NCBI GenBank assembly: GCA_021802085.1
Contig: JAKAAZ010000008.1
Span: 1-30,060, forward strand
DNA: 30,060 bases
Reading direction: 5' to 3'
From: Acidobacteriota bacterium
GTDB taxonomy: Bacteria; Acidobacteriota; Terriglobia; Terriglobales; Acidobacteriaceae
Made by a program: the position numbers and the translations under genes. Shown one piece after another: positions 15,864-22,460 of the stretch. Within the stretch, counting starts at the first letter, position 1. Every line of letters begins with the position of its first letter. Under the pieces are notes generated by a model, which was given only the letters and a program-made list of their open reading frames with translations, had not been told where the DNA came from and did no database searches.

Positions 15864-15893
15864 AAAAGTCATCATGCGGCGACACTTCTCTGA

Positions 15894-16130
15894 ATGCCGG
15901 AAAACTCAAATCAAATTCTTGCTCATAATTTACGCGCCCTTCGCGCTGAGCGGGGATGGTCCCAAGAAGAATTTGCGGATAGGTGCGGGCTGCACCGAAC
16001 TTATGTCGGCGCAATCGAGCGCGGGGAGCGCAATGTCACCCTCAACACCCTGGATAACATTGCCGGAGCTTTAGGGATTTCTTCGGCGGAGCTTATTGCG
16101 GAGGGTCGGCGTGCCAAAAATTCCAAATGA
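15894..16130 (+). CDS. XRE-family regulator, probable R-M controller (C) protein
   Basis: A 78-aa single-domain helix-turn-helix protein. The fold is clear: NLRALRAERGWSQEEFADRCGLHRTYVGAIERGERNVTL followed by LDNIAGALGISSAELI. Size, fold and position directly before an endonuclease gene match C proteins, which delay endonuclease synthesis until the host DNA is methylated. No good ribosome site precedes ATG 15894; C genes are often leaderless, so this is not disqualifying. Its last 20 bases overlap the endonuclease gene. A palindrome at 15847-15863 is the likely operator. Confidence 0.85.
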   Translation: MPENSNQILAHNLRALRAERGWSQEEFADRCGLHRTYVGAIERGERNVTLNTLDNIAGALGISSAELIAEGRRAKNSK

Positions 16131-16800
16131 AATTTTGCAGCAGATCAAAGCAGTAACCAACAAACGAGCGAGATTCGTCTTGGACGCAATCGTAAAAAAT
16201 GGTGCTGTGACTACGGAAGAGATCAGCCGTGCAGGGTATGAGCATCCACCACGAGCGGCCCGCGACGTTCGCGAACTTGGATTCCCGTTAGAAACCACTC
16301 GGGTCAAGCATTCCAACGGACGGTCCATCGCCGCATACACGCTTGCGTTAGGCGGGAAGCTTGAACAAGGTAAGCTTGGCAGAAAAGAACTCCCGAAAAA
16401 GGTGCGAGACGGAATCGTCCTGGCGATGGGCGGCAAATGTCAAATTTGCGGTTCGGAACATAACGTACAGCTCGATCATCGCATCCCCTATCAAGTCGTG
16501 GGTGAATCACTGAGCGGCGAAGCCGACTCATATCAGCCACTATGCGGCCCTTGCAATCGCAGAAAATCCTGGGCTTGCGAGCATTGTAAAAATTGGTTGC
16601 AGGATCGGAAAGCAGCTACCTGTCGTTCGTGTTACTGGGCAGAACCGATCGGTTACACGCATGTTGCCCTCAAGCAAGAACGTCGAGTCGATATCATTTG
16701 GCAAGGCGACGAGATAGGAGATTTTGAACGTCTAAGAGATAAAGCTGCCCAAAACAAAGTGACTGTGGCACAACAGATCAAACGGGTGTTACACGAGTGA
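16111..16800 (+). CDS. HNH restriction endonuclease with winged-helix N-terminus
   Basis: Probable type II restriction enzyme, 229 aa, starting at GTG 16111 with GGAGG six bases upstream. The N-terminal part (about 10-80) looks like a winged helix (RFVLDAIVKNGAVTTEEISR). The HNH/beta-beta-alpha-metal centre follows: a zinc knuckle CQIC (110-113), LDHRIPYQ with Asp122-His123, and CGPCNRRKSW (145-154, Asn149). A second Cys pair set (CEHC 156-159, CRSC 171-174) suggests another zinc site. The start overlaps the XRE gene by 20 bp and the end overlaps the convergent methylase gene by 12 bp. It would cut DNA unless methylated by that methylase. The recognition site is unknown. Confidence 0.87.
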   Translation: MPKIPNEILQQIKAVTNKRARFVLDAIVKNGAVTTEEISRAGYEHPPRAARDVRELGFPLETTRVKHSNGRSIAAYTLALGGKLEQGKLGRKELPKKVRDGIVLAMGGKCQICGSEHNVQLDHRIPYQVVGESLSGEADSYQPLCGPCNRRKSWACEHCKNWLQDRKAATCRSCYWAEPIGYTHVALKQERRVDIIWQGDEIGDFERLRDKAAQNKVTVAQQIKRVLHE

Positions 16801-17706
16801 GTTAAAAAGACTGGCCTGGGCTGTGAAGTCTTCCAAAGAATATATCGTGTGTTTCTGATTTTGTAGGATTGAGTGGGAGACATAAAGCGACTCAAGCGTC
16901 ACGTCGTGATTGCCATTCAGAGTTGCCTGACTCGATCGACCTACATCCAACAGAATTCGGTGAGCAATCGTTTCTGGAAGCGGTTCTCCGTACTTTCTGT
17001 TTCCGCAATACCCGTCATAACTCAAAACGAACGGCACCCGTTTTTCATTCAGGATGGCTAGCGCTTCGATCATCCGCTGACGAGATACACCAGCTATATA
17101 GCGTAGATCGCGCCCTTCGCTGGTTCCCTGATAGGGAGGGTCCAGATAGAAAAAGTCGTCTTGTTGCGCTTGCTGAATCAGCGGCAAGAAGTCAGTCGAT
17201 ATTGCACGGCATTTCCCTTTGAGTAGCCGATGCGCGGCAAACAATTCGGCTTTCATTGTGGGTGGGCGCGTCCCTTTGCGGCGTTTGTCGGGCGATTGAT
17301 TGAATTCGCCTGATGGGTTGAAGCGAACGGCATTTTTTACGCATCGCGCCAGCAGGTACAGCAACTTGGCGGGGTCATTGTCTTTGTTGAATTCACGCCG
17401 GATTTCGTAATATGCGCCGATTGGATTTGCGCGCTCCTGAAGCCAAAGTGCTTCATACTGATCGGCAATTCTGCCGGGGTTTTCTATTACGGTCTGCCAC
17501 AACTGAATCAGGGGCTCCAATACATCACCGATCACATATGAAGAGAAAATACCCTTCTGCGCCGCCGCGAGTGTGACGGCAGCCGAGCCAGCGAAAGGCT
17601 CGATCAGACGCCTGTAGTGTCGGGCTCGAATATGGCTGAGAATGGCAACCGCCAATCTGCGTTTGCTACCCTGATACGGAATCGGATGTGGAACTGAGAA
17701 TCGCAT
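16789..17706 (-). CDS. D12-class DNA adenine N6-methyltransferase
   Basis: The protective methylase of the neighbouring HNH endonuclease, 305 aa. Motifs are in D12/Dam order: PIPYQGSKRRLA (binding motif X, near residue 10), LIEPFAGSAAV (motif I, 34-44, S-adenosylmethionine binding) and FFYLDPPYQG (motif IV, DPPY 189-192, catalysis). The region between motifs I and IV should hold part of the target-recognition helices. It is convergent with the endonuclease gene with a 12-bp overlap of the 3' ends. An orphan Dam-like role is less likely given the adjacent endonuclease and controller. The target sequence cannot be read from the protein. Confidence 0.92.
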   Translation of the reverse strand: MRFSVPHPIPYQGSKRRLAVAILSHIRARHYRRLIEPFAGSAAVTLAAAQKGIFSSYVIGDVLEPLIQLWQTVIENPGRIADQYEALWLQERANPIGAYYEIRREFNKDNDPAKLLYLLARCVKNAVRFNPSGEFNQSPDKRRKGTRPPTMKAELFAAHRLLKGKCRAISTDFLPLIQQAQQDDFFYLDPPYQGTSEGRDLRYIAGVSRQRMIEALAILNEKRVPFVLSYDGYCGNRKYGEPLPETIAHRILLDVGRSSQATLNGNHDVTLESLYVSHSILQNQKHTIYSLEDFTAQASLFNSLV

Positions 17707-17820
17707 CGCTTCTGTCAGAGACTCGCTTCAGGATTACTGTGTAGAGTGTAGATGATTCTTGTCGACGGTGTGGAATTCCTGCGCGCCACCTCCTCGCAGC
17801 GAGGCGGATGCAAGCTGAAT

Positions 17821-19002
17821 TCATCCCGCAATCATCGCGGCCAGCAATGCAGTCCGAGGCGCCAGTTCGCCCAGCACAATCGACTCATGCGCGGCGTGCG
17901 CGCCTTCGCCCACCGCGCCCATGCCGTCCAGCGTCGGAATCCCCAGCGCGGCGGTAAAGTTTCCATCGGAGCCGCCGCCGGTACTGGCTTCTTCCAGCGC
18001 GAACCCCATCGCGCGCGCGATTTCTTTTGCCTGATGAAATAGCTGAACGGTTCCTCGCCCGCGCTCCATCGGCGGACGGTTCATACCGCCAGTAACGGTC
18101 ACGCTGCAACTGCGATCGGTCGCGCGCAGCCCGCGAAACAGCCGCTCCACACGCGCCGCATCCCGCATCCGTGCAATTCGCACATCCACTTCCGCCCGCG
18201 CTTCCGCCGCAATCACATTCACTCGCGTGCCGCCGCAAATCGTCCCAGGATTCACCGTCAGCCCCGTTTTCAAATCGGTAAACCGCGAAATCTTTTCGAT
18301 CAGTCGAGCAAGTTCGAGCACCGCGGAATGTCCGTTTCCGAAATCAACGCCACTATGCGCGGCCACGCCTCGCACGTGAATGGAATAATCACCGACGCCT
18401 TTGCGCGCGGTTTTGTACGCTCCCTGCGGGCCCTGCGCCGGCTCCAGAACAAATACCTTCGAACACTCCCGCGCAATTTTCTCCGTCACCGCGCGTGAAA
18501 CAGGGCTGCCAACTTCTTCCTCGGAGTTCAACAGCACCACCACCGGCGCGGCCAGCGCCTCGGCTTCGCGCAACATCGCCAGCGCGTGCAGCGCCATCAC
18601 CACGCCCGCCTTCATGTCGTACACGCCGGGGCCGAAAATTTTCCTCTTCGCCTTACGAAACGGCATCGTCGCCAGCGTTCCCATCGGCCAGACGGTGTCG
18701 AGATGTCCCAGCAGCAGAATCGGCTTTTGTTTTGCGCTCGCAACTCGCCCAGAACCCGGACCCATCGCTCCGAACCGCACTTCCAGCAGATCGCCGAATT
18801 GCTTTTGCCGGTGCCAGCGGATTTTTCCGCCCAGTTCTTCAAGCCAGCTCGCGACGAGACGACTGGCGCGGTCCACCGCACCCTTGTTTTCGCTCGGCGA
18901 CTCTACTGAAACCAGCGCCTCCAGTTGCTGCACCATTCTTTCCTGGCGGTCTTTCGCGTCTTTCAGCAGGCGTCTGGGTTCATATTCCGGGACAGTGCTC
19001 AT
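17821..19002 (-). CDS. M20-family metallopeptidase (glutamate carboxypeptidase-like)
   Basis: A di-zinc exopeptidase of 393 aa, most like carboxypeptidase G2. Ligand motifs are in order: LLGHLDTVWP (His100), YDMKAG (Asp129), NSEEEVGS (Glu162/163), VLEPAQG (Glu187), and a C-terminal GAHAAHES His. The His100-Asp129 spacing of 29 equals that of carboxypeptidase G2 (112-141). The dimerisation domain inserted in the middle is present (AHSGVDFGNGHSAV...). No signal peptide is visible, so it is probably cytosolic. Carboxypeptidase G2 removes glutamate from folates, and folate genes lie nearby, but a link is speculative; general peptide turnover is the safer call. It is divergent from lpxC. Confidence 0.88.
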   Translation of the reverse strand: MSTVPEYEPRRLLKDAKDRQERMVQQLEALVSVESPSENKGAVDRASRLVASWLEELGGKIRWHRQKQFGDLLEVRFGAMGPGSGRVASAKQKPILLLGHLDTVWPMGTLATMPFRKAKRKIFGPGVYDMKAGVVMALHALAMLREAEALAAPVVVLLNSEEEVGSPVSRAVTEKIARECSKVFVLEPAQGPQGAYKTARKGVGDYSIHVRGVAAHSGVDFGNGHSAVLELARLIEKISRFTDLKTGLTVNPGTICGGTRVNVIAAEARAEVDVRIARMRDAARVERLFRGLRATDRSCSVTVTGGMNRPPMERGRGTVQLFHQAKEIARAMGFALEEASTGGGSDGNFTAALGIPTLDGMGAVGEGAHAAHESIVLGELAPRTALLAAMIAG

Positions 19003-19135
19003 GGCTCAACATCCTTTCAGATGCGATTTTCGCACTGTTCGAAGTGCGGCCACGACACAATGTGTGGTAAGTTTGCCGCATCTATCTCGACGCGACTCCT
19101 TATAGGATAAGAGTTTACAGGATTGGAGCTTCGCG

Positions 19136-20053
19136 ATCGCGCGCAATCTGCAATTCGAACAGACCATCGGTGGCTCGGTCGAGTTTTCCGGAATCGGCCT
19201 GCACAGCGGAGCGCCGGTGCATCTGCGTTTGCTGCCCGCACCCGGTGGCGCGGGAATTTTGTTTCGCCGCACCGACCTCGACAATTTTGAGATTCCCGCC
19301 ATTGGACGCAATGTAGCGAAGGTCAGCTATGCCACCAGTTTGATGCGGCAAGGCGTGCTGATTTCCACCACGGAGCACCTGCTTTCCGCGCTGATCGGCT
19401 ATGGCGTCGACAATGTCATCGTCGAACTGGACAACCTCGAACTGCCAATCCTCGATGGCAGCGCTCTTCCTTATATAGAAGCATTCCAGTCCGTCGGGCT
19501 GCGCACGCAGCGCCGCCGTCGCGAATATCTTCGCATCCGTAAAACGATTGAAGTGCATGACTCCAGCAAGTTCATCGGCGTGTATCCGGGCGAAGGTTAC
19601 AGCGTTTCCTATGCCATCGATTTTCCATCGCCCATCGGCAAGGAGTCGTTTCAGCTGGATCTGAATACCGGCGCGTACGCGTCCGAGCTGGCCGCGGCCC
19701 GCACATTCGGCTTCCGCGAAGATGAACAGATGTTGCGGGACATGGGCTTGATTCGCGGCGTATCGCCGGAAAATGCGATCGTCCTGACGCGACGCGGGGT
19801 ACAGAATGGCCCACTGCGTTTTCCCAATGAGTTTGTTCGCCACAAGATTCTGGATCTGATTGGAGATTTGGCGCTGGCGGGCAAACGTATCCAGGGCCAC
19901 GTTGTCGCGGAGCGCGCCGGCCATGCCATGCACACAGCATTGGTCGCGCGATTGTTGCAGGACCGTTCGGCGTGGGAGCTGGTGCATCTGCCCGTCATGG
20001 AACAGGAAATGCCGGTCCCATCGCTGCTGCGTCCAGCGACACTCTCCGCCTAA
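19136..20053 (+). CDS. lpxC: UDP-3-O-acyl-N-acetylglucosamine deacetylase
   Basis: The zinc enzyme of the committed step of lipid A synthesis. The expected motifs are present: FSGIGLHSG near the N-terminus, STTEHLLSALIGYGVDNV (zinc His), LPILDGSALPY, EFVRHKILDLIGDL (zinc His and Asp) and AGHAMHTAL (catalytic His). The start is a problem. The frame is open from just after TAG at 19103-19105, but there is no ATG, GTG or TTG before GTG 19217, which would delete GLHSG. I use ATC 19136 because GGAG lies 7 bases upstream, giving 305 aa, the length of the E. coli enzyme. CTG 19148 aligns best with the E. coli start Met. A sequencing error is another explanation. Confidence 0.85.
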   Translation: MARNLQFEQTIGGSVEFSGIGLHSGAPVHLRLLPAPGGAGILFRRTDLDNFEIPAIGRNVAKVSYATSLMRQGVLISTTEHLLSALIGYGVDNVIVELDNLELPILDGSALPYIEAFQSVGLRTQRRRREYLRIRKTIEVHDSSKFIGVYPGEGYSVSYAIDFPSPIGKESFQLDLNTGAYASELAAARTFGFREDEQMLRDMGLIRGVSPENAIVLTRRGVQNGPLRFPNEFVRHKILDLIGDLALAGKRIQGHVVAERAGHAMHTALVARLLQDRSAWELVHLPVMEQEMPVPSLLRPATLSA

Positions 20054-20112
20054 TCCAGTTTTGCGCCACCCATCCAGAATATTTTTTCACGGCAAAAATG
20101 CCCACTTGAAAA

Positions 20113-20130
20113 TAGTTGCTAAGGCAACTA
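20113..20130. promoter_or_regulatory. MarR operator candidate 1
   Basis: TAGTTGC-TAAG-GCAACTA, a perfect inverted repeat (7-bp arms), 48 bp upstream of the MarR gene start. The sequence and its copy 30 bp downstream suggest autoregulation. Confidence 0.72.
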
Positions 20131-20142
20131 ATATTGCACATA

Positions 20143-20160
20143 TGGTTGCTAAGGCAACTA
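20143..20160. promoter_or_regulatory. MarR operator candidate 2
   Basis: TGGTTGC-TAAG-GCAACTA, the second copy, with one arm mismatch, ending 17 bp before the MarR ATG. The 30-bp centre spacing is about three helical turns. Repressor here would block the ribosome-site region of the gene. Confidence 0.72.
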
Positions 20161-20177
20161 ATTTTTCGGAGGCTCCA

Positions 20178-20648
20178 ATGTCTCGGTCAAAAAGCCAGCG
20201 GGTCAGCCGTCTCGAGGATCATGTCGGGTATTGGCTGCGTTTTGTCTCCAATCATGTGTCGGCGTCGTTTGCCCGGCGTCTGGAAAAGCTCGACATCAGC
20301 GTCTCGGAATGGGTGGCGATGCGGAAACTCTACGACGAGCCCGCGCCGAGTTCTTCCTCCGCGCTCGCGGAGGCCATGGGAATGACCAAGGCTCCAGTCT
20401 CGCGACTGGTGGAGCGGCTGGTTCAGAAGGACCTGGTCGAGCGTCGAGCCAGTCAAGAGGATGGTCGCGCGCAGGAGATTCGGCTGAGCTCCATCGGGCA
20501 GAAGCTTGTTCCCAGGCTGGCTGCCATTGCCGACCAGAATGACGCCGCATTCTTTGGCGATCTGCCAGAGAACACGCGCGCCGCGCTGATTGCCCTGATG
20601 CGGCAGATCGTCGCGCAGTCGCAGCTTACCGATACCCCCATCGACTGA
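20178..20648 (+). CDS. MarR-family transcriptional regulator
   Basis: A cytosolic winged-helix regulator of 156 aa starting at ATG 20178 with GGAGG five bases upstream. The DNA-binding core is SALAEAMGMTKAPVSRLVERLVQKDLVERRASQEDGRAQEI, with the wing Asp-Gly-Arg typical of MarR. N- and C-terminal helices provide the dimer interface. Two similar palindromes just upstream are probable operators for itself. Possible targets are its own gene and the downstream small ORF and folK. The ligand is unknown. It is separated from lpxC by 124 bp, so it is probably its own transcription unit. Confidence 0.92.
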   Translation: MSRSKSQRVSRLEDHVGYWLRFVSNHVSASFARRLEKLDISVSEWVAMRKLYDEPAPSSSSALAEAMGMTKAPVSRLVERLVQKDLVERRASQEDGRAQEIRLSSIGQKLVPRLAAIADQNDAAFFGDLPENTRAALIALMRQIVAQSQLTDTPID

Positions 20649-20708
20649 CGGCGCGAGGAAACCGCGGGCAGTTCCGGAAATGACAAATCGAGTGAAAGGA
20701 ACCATCGT

Positions 20709-20807
20709 ATGTTCGGCCAGCTATTGGGTATATTTCGCGGGCAAGCGGGCCATCTACACGGGCGCAAGGGCGACGCCTATGTGGAATGGTTTCCCGGAGC
20801 ACGATGA
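20709..20807 (+). CDS. Small ORF (32 aa) overlapping folK start
   Basis: MFGQLLGIFRGQAGHLHGRK...WFPGAR, preceded by AAGGA with an 8-base spacer. It ends in a TGA that overlaps the folK ATG (ATGA), suggesting translational coupling. The product is basic and has no recognised domain. It may be a leader-type coupling ORF or a gene remnant; evidence is limited to the ribosome site and overlap. Confidence 0.42.
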   Translation: MFGQLLGIFRGQAGHLHGRKGDAYVEWFPGAR

Positions 20808-21349
20808 CAACGGCGCCGCAGCATGGCGAGGGCGCGACCGCGTATGTCGCGCTGGGTTCGAACCTGGGTGATCGCGTGGAACATCTGCGCTCCGCCATCG
20901 CCGCGTTGCGGCAACTCGGCACGGTGGAAGCAACTTCTTCGTTCTACGAGACCGCCCCGGTCGGCTTGGTCGCGCAGCCGGATTTTCTGAATGCCGTGGT
21001 CGCGCTGCAAACAACGTTGCCGCCGCAGGAATTGATGGCCGCGCTGCTGCGCATCGAGCAGCAGCATGGCCGCGACCGCAGCGCGTCTGTTCCCAAAGGG
21101 CCGCGCACGCTCGATCTGGATTTGTTGTCGTATGGCGATGTCGTGATGGAAACGCCTTCGCTGAAATTGCCGCATCCGTCGCTGGCGGAGCGGCGCTTTG
21201 TGCTGGCGCCGCTTGAAGAGATCGCACCGTTGTGGCGGCATCCGGTCAGCGGAAAAACCGCCGCAGAGTTGTTGGCTGGCTTGTTGCGCGGGGACGGCTG
21301 CGATGCCCAGAACGTGCGCAAAATCGAGGCGCCGGAGCCTGCCCCTTGA
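20804..21349 (+). CDS. folK: 6-hydroxymethyl-dihydropterin pyrophosphokinase
   Basis: Transfers pyrophosphate from ATP to 6-hydroxymethyl-7,8-dihydropterin in folate synthesis, giving the substrate joined to p-aminobenzoate by FolP. The 181-aa protein has all family motifs: AYVALGSNLGDR (N-terminal strand), SSFYETAPVG, the catalytic loop HGRDRSASVPKGPRTLDLDLL with the two Asp residues that hold magnesium, and PHPSLAERRFVLAPLEEIAP. ATG 20804 follows GGAG by four bases and overlaps the small ORF stop. The CADD-family gene follows after 70 bp on the same strand, which fits a folate operon. No folB or folP is nearby. Confidence 0.95.
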   Translation: MTTAPQHGEGATAYVALGSNLGDRVEHLRSAIAALRQLGTVEATSSFYETAPVGLVAQPDFLNAVVALQTTLPPQELMAALLRIEQQHGRDRSASVPKGPRTLDLDLLSYGDVVMETPSLKLPHPSLAERRFVLAPLEEIAPLWRHPVSGKTAAELLAGLLRGDGCDAQNVRKIEAPEPAP

Positions 21350-21419
21350 GACTCGCCGCAGAATCGCGTACAGTGCAGGATACGCGCACAGTTTTCACGC
21401 GATCCCAAGGAGGCACACT

Positions 21420-22121
21420 ATGCCAGCAAATACGGATTTCTTCCAAGCTCTGGAAAGCCGCATCGCACCCTACAACCTGCTGACCCATTCCTTCTATCGC
21501 GCCTGGACGGCGGGCGAGTTGACCTCAGACGATCTGCGGGAATACGCCGCCGAATACTGGCACCATGTGTCTGCATTCCCCACGTACCTGAGCGCGCTGC
21601 ACTCGCGTCTGGAAGATACGGAGCTGCGCCGCACTGTGCTGCGCAACCTGGTGGATGAAGAAGGGATCGACTCGGCCGACCGCAAGCCGCACAGCCAGTT
21701 GTGGATGGATTTCGCCAACGGCATGGGCGCGAACGATGCCAGCGTGCGCCAGCGCGAACTGCAGCCGGAGACCAAGGCGCTGATTGGAACATTTTTTCGG
21801 CTGATCCAGCAGGAGAACGCCGCGGTCGGTCTGGCGGCGCTCTATGCGTATGAGTCGCAGGTGCCGGAGATTGCGAAACAAAAAGCCGCCGGCCTGCGCG
21901 ATCACTATAAGGCGGACGCGAAAACCTGCCGCTACTTCGACGTGCATGAGACGGCCGATGTGTATCATGCGGAAGTCTGGAAGCAGGCGATCACGAAGGA
22001 ACTGGAGCGCGATCCCGCATCGGCGGACAAAGCCCTCGATGCAGCGGAGACCGCGGCCAAGGCGCTGTGGGAGGCACTCGACGGCGTGGAGCGCCTGCGC
22101 TTGCAGCGCCTGGCGAACTGA
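21420..22121 (+). CDS. CADD-family protein, putative p-aminobenzoate synthase
   Basis: A 233-aa all-helical protein of the TenA/PqqC-like fold. It starts at ATG 21420 with AAGGAGG six bases upstream. The six expected metal ligands are Glu81, His91, Glu145, His176, Asp180 and His183 (in DEEGIDSADRKPHSQ, LYAYESQ and YFDVHETADVYHAEVW). Their order and spacing nearly match the chlamydial CADD protein CT610. As I recall, CT610 makes p-aminobenzoate from one of its own tyrosines; Tyr26 here is near its reported Tyr27. The location directly after folK supports a folate role. Alternatives are a general iron-containing redox enzyme or a TenA-like thiaminase, but the TenA cysteine is not evident. Confidence 0.85.
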   Translation: MPANTDFFQALESRIAPYNLLTHSFYRAWTAGELTSDDLREYAAEYWHHVSAFPTYLSALHSRLEDTELRRTVLRNLVDEEGIDSADRKPHSQLWMDFANGMGANDASVRQRELQPETKALIGTFFRLIQQENAAVGLAALYAYESQVPEIAKQKAAGLRDHYKADAKTCRYFDVHETADVYHAEVWKQAITKELERDPASADKALDAAETAAKALWEALDGVERLRLQRLAN

Positions 22122-22460
22122 TCTCTTCCTGAATTCACGTGGGCGCGATCAACTCCCACATCTCAGAAGCGAGATGTGGGGCACCCAGATACGAACCAGT
22201 GTCATTCTGAACGAAGTGAAGAATCCAGAGGGTGCTCGATTCGTTCCACGCAGCCATCACCCTCTGGATTCTTCGTCGGTCGCCGCGGCGACAGCCTCAG
22301 AATGACTCTTGTGGTGGGCATGTGCAGTCCCAGGTTCGCGGAGTGAAGAGTCCAGAGAATGTTTGCCTCATCCTAACTGCCATCACCCTCTGGATTCTTC
22401 GCTGCGCTCAGAATGACTCTTCTTTATGGGGAGCCGTGCTACTCTCACAGTGAAACTCAG
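22122..22460. repeat. Repeat-rich intergenic stretch, copies E
   Basis: A gene-free 339-bp stretch. It holds a hairpin at 22155-22180 (CCCACATCTC and its exact complement) with a GCACCC tail, then the repeat pair 22199-22237 and 22258-22307 in opposite orientations. A second, weaker pair lies at 22335-22360 and 22383-22415. The part 22175-22280 is nearly identical to 24136-24240, so the gene between is flanked by direct repeats of about 105 bp. Confidence 0.85.

Noticed and set aside
19217..20053. lpxC starting at GTG 19217
   Set aside because: This start would remove FSGIGLHSG, a conserved part of the enzyme, so it cannot be the real N-terminus.
22413..22460. N-terminal extension of the methyltransferase (MTLLYGEPCYSHSETQ)
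   Set aside because: The first codons lie in the dispersed repeat, and the family starts near MADKNQLYYGDNLD.
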